Source: CAYRGG01 sp964423745 (GTDB lineage Bacteria; Pseudomonadota; Gammaproteobacteria; Competibacterales; Competibacteraceae). Taken from it: DNA of 43,493 nucleotides. Shown here in pieces: positions 1 to 7,465 of the stretch. Numbering within the stretch: the stretch's first letter is position 1; each line of letters begins with the position of its first letter. The stretch spans positions 1-43,493 of the forward strand of contig CAYRGG010000036.1 of assembly GCA_964423745.1 (NCBI GenBank), given 5' to 3'. The translations under genes and the position numbers were made by a program. The notes under the pieces were generated by a model. That model had not been told where the DNA came from and did no database searches. It worked only from the letters and a program-made list of their open reading frames with translations.

Positions 1-141
1 TATAACAATCCTTTAAACTTCATAAGTATAGGATATTTTGTCGTGTACTAAGGTCACTACCCTAAACGTAACAAGATTTACGGCAGCTCATCAAAAAATT
101 CCTACCCAGCCAGACCATCCATTCAACGGATATTATTTTTT

Positions 142-912
142 TTGTTGCTTTTATTGACAATCACCGGCTGCAAAACCGAGCTTTACTCAAATCTCTCGGA
201 AAAAGAAGCCAATGAAATGGTGACGACTTTATTACGCAATGGTATTGCCAGCGACAAAATCAGTGATCGCAAAGCCACCTTTACAGTCCGTGTGGCGGAG
301 ACGCAGATGGCCGATGCCGTGGAGATTTTAAATGAGTATGGTTTCCCCCGGGAAAGCTTTGAGAGCATGGGAAATCTGTTTAAAAAAGAAGGTTTGATTT
401 CCTCTCCCTTGGAAGAACGCATACGCTTTATATACGCCCTCTCCCAGAGTGTGTCGGAAACCTTAGCTCAGATAGATGGCGTTATCACGGCGCGGGTCAA
501 TGTGGTACTCCCGGAAAACGATCCCTTTGCAGAGCAAATCAAACCGGCTTCCGCCTCGGTTTTTATCAAATATCGTCCAGAAACTAACCTCGAAGACATC
601 AAATCAGAAATCAAAATGATTGTTGAGAAAAGCATTGAAGGACTTGATTACGAAAAAGTCTCGGTAGTTATGCTGCCTGCACGAGGGTCATTCTCGCAGA
701 TACAGCGGGTGCCTTGGGCACAAATCGGATCTTTAAAGCTTGCTCCCCAGTCCCTCGGGACTTTTTGGACCATCATCGGGAGTTTGGGCATCGTACTGAC
801 AACAGCTATTGCGGGTAACGGGTTACTGGTTTGGCAGATTAGGAAAAGCGCCTCTTTGGCTAAACCGGTTGACAGGACAATCTCTAATCATCCTGATATG
901 AAAAAACCATGA
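142..912 (+). CDS. sctJ: Type III secretion inner-membrane ring lipoprotein SctJ (YscJ/PrgK/EscJ family)
   Basis: SctJ forms the periplasmic-side ring of the type III secretion basal body. A lipobox-like TITGC places the lipidated Cys at residue 10 of the frame as listed. The mature protein opens KTELYSNLSEKEANEM, followed by the two ring-building domains (the second contains VLPEND, SASVFIKY and SIEGLDYEKVSVVMLP) and a C-terminal membrane segment at about 212-235 ahead of a basic tail, all typical of YscJ. The start is uncertain: the frame is open from base 52 but has no ATG or GTG. The TTG at 142 gives a very short signal peptide without a basic residue. An ATT at 121 would give a proper one with an Arg and a leucine-rich core. 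The gene overlaps sctK by 4 bases (ATGA). Family call is secure, start is not. Confidence 0.9.
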   Translation: MLLLLTITGCKTELYSNLSEKEANEMVTTLLRNGIASDKISDRKATFTVRVAETQMADAVEILNEYGFPRESFESMGNLFKKEGLISSPLEERIRFIYALSQSVSETLAQIDGVITARVNVVLPENDPFAEQIKPASASVFIKYRPETNLEDIKSEIKMIVEKSIEGLDYEKVSVVMLPARGSFSQIQRVPWAQIGSLKLAPQSLGTFWTIIGSLGIVLTTAIAGNGLLVWQIRKSASLAKPVDRTISNHPDMKKP

Positions 913-1568
913 AAGAAATGACAATGGAACAGACAAGAACTGTCTCAGGAAAGGAGATATTGTCAATCTGTCAATTTAATTTTTTACCTATTCAATACAT
1001 TCATTCCAGTTGGTTAACAAGGCTACCGTCTGGTTTTATCATGGAGCGGCTACGTCATTGCCAACGGACCGCCCATCGGCTATCCCGTTATTTACTTAGC
1101 CGCTTTGGATTAGAAGATCAATACTGGTTTGAGTTTACCGATCCCGTTAATCGTATTGCCCTGTTGAACAGCCCTAGTCTCATCAAATTAGTGTTCTACA
1201 CGGGATTAACGTTAAATGCCGATCCCATTCGGCGTGCAGTGGGACGTTGCGAGGTTGTTAATTTTAAAGCGGCTATCGGCGAAGAAGGTTATCTTTTCGC
1301 CGTTAAGCGTGCGCCTTTTCTCTGGCTAACTCCAGAAAACGCTGATACGTTACCCAGCAATCCAAACCAGCTGCACCAGCATCTCATCTCCGCGGGTATA
1401 GCCTATTTGGATAATATCTTTTATCACCACAGCCCTGCCCTAACCCAGCGCCTTTGGTGGAAATTTCCTAAGAGTTGGCATTGTAGTCCTTCCTCTTTAC
1501 AAACTGTAAAGCAAGAAGCTATTGCTTTACTGCTGTGTAAGTTAGTCAAAGAACTGGAGCTTACATGA
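909..1568 (+). CDS. sctK: Type III secretion sorting-platform protein SctK (YscK family)
   Basis: A 219-residue protein matching the pattern of the YscK/SctK family, the cytoplasmic sorting-platform subunit that links SctQ pods to the membrane rings. The characteristic N-terminal stretch (FNFLPIQYIHSSWL, about residues 23-36) resembles the FxxxPxxYxHxxWL segment of YscK. The middle has the family's LxLNADPIRRAVxR-like element at about 100-113, and the C-terminus ends in a short helix (CKLVKELEL) as in YscK. No signal peptide or membrane segment is seen, as expected for a cytosolic part. It starts in a 4-base ATGA overlap with sctJ and ends in another with sctL, so the three genes are almost certainly translationally coupled. 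SctK is poorly conserved, and the call rests partly on its place between sctJ and sctL. Confidence 0.8.
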   Translation: MKEMTMEQTRTVSGKEILSICQFNFLPIQYIHSSWLTRLPSGFIMERLRHCQRTAHRLSRYLLSRFGLEDQYWFEFTDPVNRIALLNSPSLIKLVFYTGLTLNADPIRRAVGRCEVVNFKAAIGEEGYLFAVKRAPFLWLTPENADTLPSNPNQLHQHLISAGIAYLDNIFYHHSPALTQRLWWKFPKSWHCSPSSLQTVKQEAIALLLCKLVKELELT

Positions 1569-2176
1569 ACACCTTCGTGCATCTAAAAAAAATTCCTCTC
1601 GATACGCTTTCCCAAAACAAAGTATTAAAGGCTAACGATTATTTAGCCCATAGCACTGCTCAAGAGATTATTCGGACCGCTGAGGCAAAAGCGCAGGCGA
1701 TGCTTCGCAGAGCCGAAGAAGTCTATGCTGCTGAGAAAAACAAAGGCTATCAAGATGGCATACAGGCCAGCAAAGCAGAACTATCCGAACAGATCACAGA
1801 AACGGCAATAAAGTCGGTAGATTACCTAGAGAACGTCGAAAAAGATTTGGTGAACCTTGTTATGAAGGCAATACAAAAAATCATCGGTGAGTTTGATGAT
1901 GAAGCCCTAACAGGGAAAGTGGTTAGCAACGCTTTGCGTTTGTTTCAAAATCAGCACCGCTTGACCCTACGGGTTGCACCCTCCTTGCAAAGTGATTTAG
2001 AGACAAAACGTGACACGGATTTCCAAGCTATTCCCCACTTAGATATTGTAGCGGATCCTCAATTAGCGCCAAAAAACTGTATCCTTGAAAGTGAAGTAGG
2101 CATGGTAGACGCCAGTATCGAAACCCAACTCAAAGCTATCGAATCGGCTTTGATAAAACATGCTCAGGAATCTTAG
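1565..2176 (+). CDS. sctL: Type III secretion ATPase stator SctL (YscL/FliH family)
   Basis: SctL is the peripheral stator that holds the SctN ATPase and connects it to the sorting platform. The 203-residue protein has the usual plan: an N-terminal segment, an Ala/Glu/Lys-rich coiled coil at about 30-70 (AQEIIRTAEAKAQAMLRRAE, then a Tyr-containing YQDGIQASK turn as in YscL and FliH), and a globular FliH-like C-terminal domain with VADPQLAPKNCILESEVGMVDASIETQL. The GMVDASIETQL motif is diagnostic of SctL/FliH. It is not flagellar FliH by context, because sctJ and sctK precede it with ATGA overlaps. It is the last gene of this strand's run: 115 bases downstream a convergent gene ends. The sctN, sctQ and sctR-U genes are not in the window. 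Confidence 0.88.
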   Translation: MNTFVHLKKIPLDTLSQNKVLKANDYLAHSTAQEIIRTAEAKAQAMLRRAEEVYAAEKNKGYQDGIQASKAELSEQITETAIKSVDYLENVEKDLVNLVMKAIQKIIGEFDDEALTGKVVSNALRLFQNQHRLTLRVAPSLQSDLETKRDTDFQAIPHLDIVADPQLAPKNCILESEVGMVDASIETQLKAIESALIKHAQES

Positions 2177-2291
2177 TAAGAACCGTTGGTTGGTAAATAA
2201 GCTTACAACTAAAGGTAAAGAAAATATACATTTCTCGCTCTTTATTTGAATCAGTGTTTGCGAATTTTCCTCATACAGGGCAGCTTCCTCT

Positions 2292-3173
2292 TTACCTAGC
2301 AGAATCCGATCGGGCAAAAATCCAAGCCACCCCAAACCCCGCCACCAGGGAATGATCGGTTTCCACCAGTGGACTATTAGCAAACTTTGCCCCCGTTAGA
2401 TTGTAGTAACGAATAAAAGCTCCATACCAAAAATCCCCAGAACGCTGCGAAAATCCCGCTGAAAACCGCCATCCCCCAAACCCGCCGCTAGTGAAAAAAT
2501 CGGGGCGATCAGGGGTTGCGAAGCGGGGTTCGACAGCATAGTAATAGCGATGATAACGCCGATCGCCAAATAAGGGGCCAAAGGAGGTTGTTGTGGTCCA
2601 TGAACCCCTTTCCGTTTGACGTTTTTTTTCATATCGCAGATTAGGATTACTGACCCAACCGATATGTCGAACCTCATCAAAACCCACCGTAAAAGCACTC
2701 CGCAGGGGTAAGGTTATAAACAAGCGGTCCCCCTCTGGGAGGGTGCGATACAGGTCAAACTCCAGCGCAGGGCCAAACTGCAACACTGGATCGAGATCAG
2801 GCATATCCTCTCGCTGGGGATTGTCGTCACTATCCACAGGCACAGAGCCGCTCAAACTAAGGTCAAGACGCAGCCGGTCTATTCTGAACAGTCGACCAGA
2901 GGCCCGCTCCCGGTCGACGTTAATACGCTCGCTGCGATAAACCACATAGGGGACGGGCAATAACCAATTACGATGTCTATCCGAACCTAAATAATCCGCA
3001 AAACTGACCGCGCCTACACCTACGCCAAATTCCCAAAAAGGTCTCTCTTGCCCATATCCGGTGGACAAACCTAAGATAAACAATACGCTGCCAACCACGC
3101 TTATTAAAAGCTTTTTGCCGATAGCTTTTCTCCAGGTGGATAAGGTCTTGAAAAGCAACTTATTCCATTTCAT
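2292..3173 (-). CDS. MipA/OmpV family outer membrane protein
   Basis: A 293-residue predicted outer membrane beta-barrel. An N-terminal signal peptide with a Lys-rich start and hydrophobic core (about residues 18-40) is followed by alternating amphipathic strands rich in Arg, Tyr, Phe and Gly. WEFGVGVGAVSFADYLGSDRH..LLPVPYVVYRSERI near the mature N-terminus and the closing GFGVAWIFARSDSAR strand are typical of the MipA/OmpV family. MipA of E. coli is reported to bind MltA and PBP1B and scaffold murein synthesis. Here the gene overlaps the 3' end of pbpC by 14 bases, which suggests co-transcription and a link to the wall. The ATG lies directly after an AAAGG, so spacing to a ribosome site is short and the start is not certain. 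The substrate or partner cannot be told from sequence. Confidence 0.85.
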   Translation of the reverse strand: MKWNKLLFKTLSTWRKAIGKKLLISVVGSVLFILGLSTGYGQERPFWEFGVGVGAVSFADYLGSDRHRNWLLPVPYVVYRSERINVDRERASGRLFRIDRLRLDLSLSGSVPVDSDDNPQREDMPDLDPVLQFGPALEFDLYRTLPEGDRLFITLPLRSAFTVGFDEVRHIGWVSNPNLRYEKKRQTERGSWTTTTSFGPLFGDRRYHRYYYAVEPRFATPDRPDFFTSGGFGGWRFSAGFSQRSGDFWYGAFIRYYNLTGAKFANSPLVETDHSLVAGFGVAWIFARSDSAR

Positions 3174-5325
3174 CCTTTCTATAAGGAACGACTTGTCCGT
3201 GATCTGCCTTCCTGGAAACAGCCGTTGTCGGTGCCGTAAACAGCTTGTCCTGGTTTTCAGTTTCTATCCAAATATTGGCGCTGGCTACCTGGCCGCTGGC
3301 GTCGATGACAGTGATACGCACAAAACCTTCGCCATCGGGTGTCCAAGCCGTTTGACGGCGTAACCGAGAGGAAGGGATCGGTGTCCCATTTATTAACCAG
3401 CGTAAAGGCCGTTTACCACCCTCGGCCACCAGGGGTAGGTCTTTAAATCGGTATCCCTGCTTACTCAATACAACCCGCGTACCGGTTATAGGAAAGCTCA
3501 CCAAGAGCTTTGCAGGCAGGTTAGCGCTTTGCTGATCAGGCTGCAGAGAAAAGTAGCGCAGTGATGCTGGCAATACGCCACCAGACAAAATCACATCCTT
3601 AGGGGGAATTGGCGCAGAAAGGGGTGTTGACGAGGGCAGCAAAGCAAAAACACGAAACAATAAAGGGGCGGCAACAGCCCGGCCTGAACGATCCGCACTT
3701 GCGGAGCCGTTGGGTCGGCCAACCCAAACACCCACCGTATAGTGTCGATCATAACCCAACGCCCAGGCATCACGGAAACCATAAGAGGTGCCTGTTTTAT
3801 AAGCTATGGGATGCGGGCGACGAAGATTGTTCTGGGAGACATGGGCGTCTGGCGGTGGCGTTTTTTCCAAAATCCGTGTCAAGTACCAGGTTGCAGACGG
3901 ACTCAGCAACGGCTGCGGCGAACTTTGTTCGCTTACCCTACTCAACCGCAACGGTGCTATCTTACCACCATTGGCAAAGGCCACATAAAGGGTAACTAGA
4001 TCCTCCAAGGTAGTGCCAACTCCGCCCAGTACCAAAGGCAAACCGGGTTGGCTTTGGGAGTCTGACCAGTAAAGATGAATCCCATTGTCACGCAGACGAG
4101 CAGCTACCTGCACCGGGCCAATCCGGTTTAACAAGGCCACGGCGGGTACATTCTGGGAGCTTTGCAAAGCTTCCCGTACTGTCATTTGACCTTTATAACT
4201 ATGGCGAAAATTACTGGGGCTATAATCACCAAACCGGGTTGGAACATCAGCTATCAACGTGTCAGGATGAATGATGCGATCTTCAAAACCTATCCCATAC
4301 ACTAGCGGCTTCAAGGTGGAACCTGGCGAGCGTACTGCTTGCACCATGTCTACTTGGCCGGCCTGTTGGGTGGCAAAGAAATCGACGGAACCCACATAGG
4401 CGATCACCTGACGGCTGGCATTTTCCACCACCAACATAGCTAGACTTTCATGCTGTCTAAGTACTTGTTGTCGCGCCAAAACCTCCAGCATATATTGTAA
4501 GTCGCCGTCGATGAAGGTGGCGTGTTTATTACGCAGGGGTTTAGCTCTGTTTAGGCGTCGGGCTAAATGAGGCGCATGAAAAGGTAGTCCATGGCGCACC
4601 GTAGGTATCTTTTCCTGATGCGCTTCCGCCACCTGGCGAGACGGTAGCACACCCAACTGCGCCATACGGGTTAGCACTTTGTTGCGGGCCAAGCGAGCGC
4701 GGGTAGCAAATCGATCCGGTCGTAAACGGGAAGGCGCCTGGGGTAAACTCACCAGCAAAGCGGCCTCGGCCACTGTCAGATGGTTTGGCTCTTTATTTAA
4801 CCAGGCCAACGAACCTGCTCGCAGTCCCTCCAAATTGCCGCCAAAAGGGGCTAACGTGAGATACATAGTAAGAATAGCGTCTTTATCGTAATGCCATTCC
4901 AACTGCAACGCACGGCATATTTCCATCAATTTACTACGCAGTGTGCGAGGTCGCGGCTCTAGAAGGCGCACGGTTTGCATGGTCAAGGTTGAGGCACCAG
5001 ATACAACCCGACCTTCCCGCAACCATTGCCCTATTGCCCGCAGAATGGCGAAGGGATCTACGCCTGGGTGCCAATCAAAACGTTGGTCTTCATAGGCTTT
5101 CAATAGCGTTAGATAACGGTTATCAACCACGTCTAATTGAATAGGCAACCGCCATGCGCCATCGCGGCTAGTAAACCCGCGCAATAAGTTCTTTTGTTTA
5201 TCTAAAACCACGACAGAGTGATCATGGACACGCTCTAGCTGCAAAGGAAAAAAATGGTCCAGAACTAGGACAGTCATCCATAGACCACAACACAATAGTC
5301 CCCCTAAAAACCAGTAACGACTCAT
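3160..5325 (-). CDS. pbpC: Penicillin-binding protein 1C (bifunctional glycosyltransferase/transpeptidase)
   Basis: A class A penicillin-binding protein of the 1C type (721 residues from the ATG at 5325), anchored in the inner membrane and acting on peptidoglycan. A membrane anchor is at residues 7-23. The GT51 transglycosylase domain follows, with the catalytic Glu79 in EDQRFDWHPG, then GASTLTMQTVRL and EAALLVSLPQAPSRLRP. The transpeptidase domain shows all three motifs: S336-T-L-K339, S390-Q-N392 and K510-T-G. The C-terminal part (about 610-710) fits the PBP1C C-terminal domain. A longer frame opens upstream to 5559, but it would run across hicA on the other strand and lacks a signal, so the MSRYWF start just before the anchor was chosen. 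The usual alpha-2-macroglobulin partner gene is absent; mipA overlaps the 3' end instead. Confidence 0.95.
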   Translation of the reverse strand: MSRYWFLGGLLCCGLWMTVLVLDHFFPLQLERVHDHSVVVLDKQKNLLRGFTSRDGAWRLPIQLDVVDNRYLTLLKAYEDQRFDWHPGVDPFAILRAIGQWLREGRVVSGASTLTMQTVRLLEPRPRTLRSKLMEICRALQLEWHYDKDAILTMYLTLAPFGGNLEGLRAGSLAWLNKEPNHLTVAEAALLVSLPQAPSRLRPDRFATRARLARNKVLTRMAQLGVLPSRQVAEAHQEKIPTVRHGLPFHAPHLARRLNRAKPLRNKHATFIDGDLQYMLEVLARQQVLRQHESLAMLVVENASRQVIAYVGSVDFFATQQAGQVDMVQAVRSPGSTLKPLVYGIGFEDRIIHPDTLIADVPTRFGDYSPSNFRHSYKGQMTVREALQSSQNVPAVALLNRIGPVQVAARLRDNGIHLYWSDSQSQPGLPLVLGGVGTTLEDLVTLYVAFANGGKIAPLRLSRVSEQSSPQPLLSPSATWYLTRILEKTPPPDAHVSQNNLRRPHPIAYKTGTSYGFRDAWALGYDRHYTVGVWVGRPNGSASADRSGRAVAAPLLFRVFALLPSSTPLSAPIPPKDVILSGGVLPASLRYFSLQPDQQSANLPAKLLVSFPITGTRVVLSKQGYRFKDLPLVAEGGKRPLRWLINGTPIPSSRLRRQTAWTPDGEGFVRITVIDASGQVASANIWIETENQDKLFTAPTTAVSRKADHGQVVPYRKDEME

Positions 5326-5417
5326 AGCCTGATTGTAAGCAAACAAACCAAAGAGAACAAACCCTATGACAGGCTGCTTAGGATCTTGCGCAACAAGGGG
5401 ACACTTGCTGCTCCACT

Positions 5418-5442
5418 CATAGTGCCCTATCATGACACTATG
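5418..5442. promoter_or_regulatory. Inverted repeat overlapping the hicA start codon, candidate HicB operator
   Basis: Two perfect 7-base arms, CATAGTG (5418-5424) and CACTATG (5436-5442), are separated by 11 bases. The last three bases of the right arm are the hicA ATG. HicB here has a ribbon-helix-helix domain, a fold that usually binds such palindromes in its own promoter. The arm geometry is seen directly; the regulatory role is inference. A hairpin at the mRNA level would also cover the start codon. Confidence 0.45.
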
Positions 5443-5706
5443 CAGCTCAGTAGGAAACACTATAAAACCCTCCGTGCCATCTTTGAGCGCCCAATCCGTT
5501 CCGATGTGCCCTGGACAGATATCGAGACATTGCTTGCCACACTCGGCGCGGAGCTGCATGAAGGCCGTGGCTCGCGCATTCGTATCTATTTAAACGGGAT
5601 ACGTGCTGTGTTTCATCGCCCACATCCCCAGAAAGAAACGGACAAAGGGGCACTAAAATCGATGAGGCGCTTCCTAACAGAAGCGGGTATCCAGCCCGAG
5701 GAATAA
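5440..5706 (+). CDS. hicA: HicA-family toxin (mRNA interferase fold)
   Basis: An 88-residue protein of the HicA family, small dsRNA-binding-fold toxins that cleave mRNA. It belongs to the subgroup with the pattern LxAIFxxPxRxDVPWxDIExLLxxLGAExxEGRGSRIRI followed by AVFHRPHP and a GALKSMRRFLTEAGIQP tail. In the classical HicA the loop reads GSH, with a catalytic His; here it reads GSR, and the conserved histidines lie in FHRPHP instead. I chose the ATG at 5440 because the conserved domain starts there. An upstream in-frame TTG at 5386 adds 18 residues with no family resemblance. hicB follows after 5 bases. No good ribosome-binding site precedes the ATG, which itself lies in an inverted repeat, so initiation may be weak or controlled. 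Confidence 0.85.
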   Translation: MQLSRKHYKTLRAIFERPIRSDVPWTDIETLLATLGAELHEGRGSRIRIYLNGIRAVFHRPHPQKETDKGALKSMRRFLTEAGIQPEE

Positions 5707-5711
5707 AGTTT

Positions 5712-6038
5712 ATGTTGCATTATAAAGGCTACACGGGGCACACCCAGTTTGACGATGAAGCTGGTCTGTTTCACGGAGAGGTGCTTGACCTAAAAGATAT
5801 CATCACGTTCCAAGGTAAAAGCGTTAAAGAGTTAGAAAAAGCATTTCGGGATTCGATTGATGATTACTTAAATTTTTGTAAAGAACGTAACGAAGAACCC
5901 GACAGACCCTTTTCTGGGCGCTTGATGCTTCGTTTACCACCCACTTTGCATAGAGAAGTTTATCTGCATGCTCGACGAGAAGGCAAAAGTCTTAATCAGT
6001 GGATCGCGGAGAAGTTAGAAAAGGTGAGTCAACTATAA
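5712..6038 (+). CDS. hicB: HicB-family antitoxin with ribbon-helix-helix domain
   Basis: A 108-residue antitoxin for the preceding hicA. The N-terminal half (about 1-60) has the HicB partial RNase H-like fold: YKGYTGHTQFDDEAGLFHGEVLDLKDIITFQGKS, then an Glu/Lys-rich helix and DDYLNFCKERNEEPDRPFSG. The C-terminal half (about 66-105) is a ribbon-helix-helix DNA-binding segment (RLMLRLPPTLHREVYLHARREGKSLNQWIAEKL). It would neutralise HicA by direct binding and repress the operon. It starts 5 bases after hicA, with GAGGA in the hicA stop region as its ribosome-binding site. That site is much better than anything in front of hicA, which would favour antitoxin synthesis. No frameshift or lost residue is seen. 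Confidence 0.88.
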   Translation: MLHYKGYTGHTQFDDEAGLFHGEVLDLKDIITFQGKSVKELEKAFRDSIDDYLNFCKERNEEPDRPFSGRLMLRLPPTLHREVYLHARREGKSLNQWIAEKLEKVSQL

Positions 6039-6126
6039 AAGCTTCATAAATTCTCGCTGCTGAGAGGCTTGGACGGTAGCCTTAATATGATCTATCTTGT
6101 CATAAGGACCACTTACGGAGAAGACC

Positions 6127-6420
6127 ATGCTTATCGTTCACGTTTTTGTTCATGTCAAACCTGACCAGGTGGATGCGTTTAAAACAGCATCTTTAGAAAA
6201 TGCTCGCCAAAGTCTACAAGAACCCGGTATTGCCCGCTTTGATATTATGCAGCAGCAAGATGATCCTACCCGGTTTGTTCTGGTGGAGGTTTATCGCTCC
6301 TCGGATGATCCTGCCCGCCATAAGGAAACGGCTCATTATGCAACCTGGCGTGATACGGTAGCTGATATGATGGCCGAACCCCGTACCAGCATAAAATATA
6401 CAAACCTATTTTCTAGATAA
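6127..6420 (+). CDS. Antibiotic biosynthesis monooxygenase (ABM) domain protein, LsrG/YgiN-like
   Basis: A 97-residue single-domain protein of the dimeric alpha+beta barrel ABM superfamily. The pattern MLIVHVFVHVKPDQVDAF at the start, the centre EPGIARFDIMQQQDDPTRFVLVEVYRSSDDPARHKETAHYATWRDTV, and the ending PRTSIKYTNLF resemble LsrG (phospho-autoinducer-2 processing) and YgiN (quinol monooxygenase). The conserved His residues of HKETAHY are present. None of the other lsr genes is near, so an autoinducer role is not supported, and the substrate is unknown. A GGAG ribosome site lies 7 bases before the ATG. It sits alone between two toxin-antitoxin pairs, with its own likely promoter in the 88-base gap upstream. 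Confidence 0.85.
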   Translation: MLIVHVFVHVKPDQVDAFKTASLENARQSLQEPGIARFDIMQQQDDPTRFVLVEVYRSSDDPARHKETAHYATWRDTVADMMAEPRTSIKYTNLFSR

Positions 6421-6494
6421 ACGGGATTGGGGTTCAGTCGCTAAGGGACAGCCTGTTTTCTTGATCAAGGCTTCTATCCCATGGTAACCAATTT

Positions 6495-6923
6495 ATGCAA
6501 AAACGAGGAAAACCATTACCCCCAGACCTGAATGTCCGTCTGCAACAAGCAAGGCAAATCCTAGAAGCAGACTCAAGAGTCGTTTTTGCCTATCTCTTCG
6601 GTGGACTTGGCCGTGGCAAACCGACCCCCCTCAGCGATATAGACATCTCAGTGTATCTCGATAGTAATGCCGACATACTGACCAGCAAGTTAGATCTGAT
6701 GGGCTCACTTACCCAAGCACTGCATACCGACGAGGTGGACATCGTCATATTGAACGATGCCCCTTTATCCCTCGCAGGCCGCATTCAGCATTGTGCCCAA
6801 GTTCTGGTAGACAAAGTTCCAAGCCAACGTTTTGCCTATGAATCGCTAACCCGTCGTCAATTTGCCGATTTCGCCATCCGGGAACAAACAATACTTTTCA
6901 AGAGGTTTGGAGTTGATCGATAA
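6495..6923 (+). CDS. mntA: MntA-like minimal nucleotidyltransferase antitoxin
   Basis: A 142-residue minimal nucleotidyltransferase. The core FAYLFGGLGRGKPTPLSDIDISVYL (33-55) has the Gly-rich strand, the paired Asp48 and Asp50, and a third acidic position in EVDIVIL about 25 residues on. The usual GS of the GSx10DxD motif is GG here, a known kind of variation whose effect on activity cannot be judged. In characterised MntA-HepT systems MntA silences the HepT RNase by adding AMP to a Tyr next to its active site. The adjacent HepT keeps that Tyr, so the mechanism is plausible. The gene overlaps hepT by 11 bases. There is no clear ribosome-binding site before the ATG. Confidence 0.87.
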   Translation: MQKRGKPLPPDLNVRLQQARQILEADSRVVFAYLFGGLGRGKPTPLSDIDISVYLDSNADILTSKLDLMGSLTQALHTDEVDIVILNDAPLSLAGRIQHCAQVLVDKVPSQRFAYESLTRRQFADFAIREQTILFKRFGVDR

Positions 6924-7335
6924 AACGCTGATTCTTCGCAAGCTTGCCGAACTCGACACTTATTTGACCCAGATTAAAGAGTACCGAGATATTTCAGTCG
7001 AGCAGTATCGAGCAGATTGGAAAAGTCAAAGAATCATTGATCGTACACTTCAGTTGATGATCGAGCTATGTGTCGATGTCGCTAACCATATCATTTCGGA
7101 AAAAGCGCTATCGGTTCCAACCAGCTATGCCAACACGTTTGAAATTCTGGAAAGTTCGCAGCTGATTAGTGACAAACTTGCTAACACCATGGTACAGATG
7201 GCGAAATTCAGGAATATTTTGGTGCATCAGTATGCAGAGATCGATGCGGCTATCGTGGTGAATATCTTGGGTAGTCATTTAGATGACTTCAACCTGTTTC
7301 GAAATGAGGCTGTAAATGTTGTGAAACAAGGATGA
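6913..7335 (+). CDS. hepT: HepT-like toxin (HEPN-domain RNase)
   Basis: A 140-residue helical HEPN protein. It carries the Rx4-6H RNase motif as RNILVHQY near residue 107-114, including the Tyr that MntA adenylylates in known systems. The N-terminal ILRKLAELDTYLTQIKEYR helix is typical of HepT. Start choice: a TTG at 6913 is preceded by AAGAGG with a 7-base spacer and gives the normal family length, overlapping mntA by 11 bases. An in-frame ATG at 6862 would add 17 residues unlike the family and lie deep inside mntA. A TTG at 6907 is a less well-spaced alternative. Function as RNase toxin is inferred from the family and the pairing with mntA. Confidence 0.85.
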   Translation: MIDKTLILRKLAELDTYLTQIKEYRDISVEQYRADWKSQRIIDRTLQLMIELCVDVANHIISEKALSVPTSYANTFEILESSQLISDKLANTMVQMAKFRNILVHQYAEIDAAIVVNILGSHLDDFNLFRNEAVNVVKQG

Positions 7336-7465
7336 TTATTAAAAGCAATAGCAAGTGGTTTTTCAAACCGCAAATTTTGAAAATAACTGCCATTACTGCA
7401 TGCCTGATCATTCCATGTTGATGAAACAGTGTCCTCTGGAACGAGTAGCAATAAGTCCTAATCAC

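Noticed and set aside
2063..2383. Minus-strand frame between sctL and the MipA-type gene
   Set aside because: It is an overlap of the two real genes' ends in other frames and has no protein-like features.
5326..5559. 78-residue N-terminal extension of pbpC
   Set aside because: It would cover the hicA start region on the opposite strand and place unrelated sequence before the membrane anchor.
6862..6912. Earlier ATG start for hepT
   Set aside because: It adds 17 residues unlike HepT and lies well inside mntA, while the TTG at 6913 has a proper ribosome site and family length.
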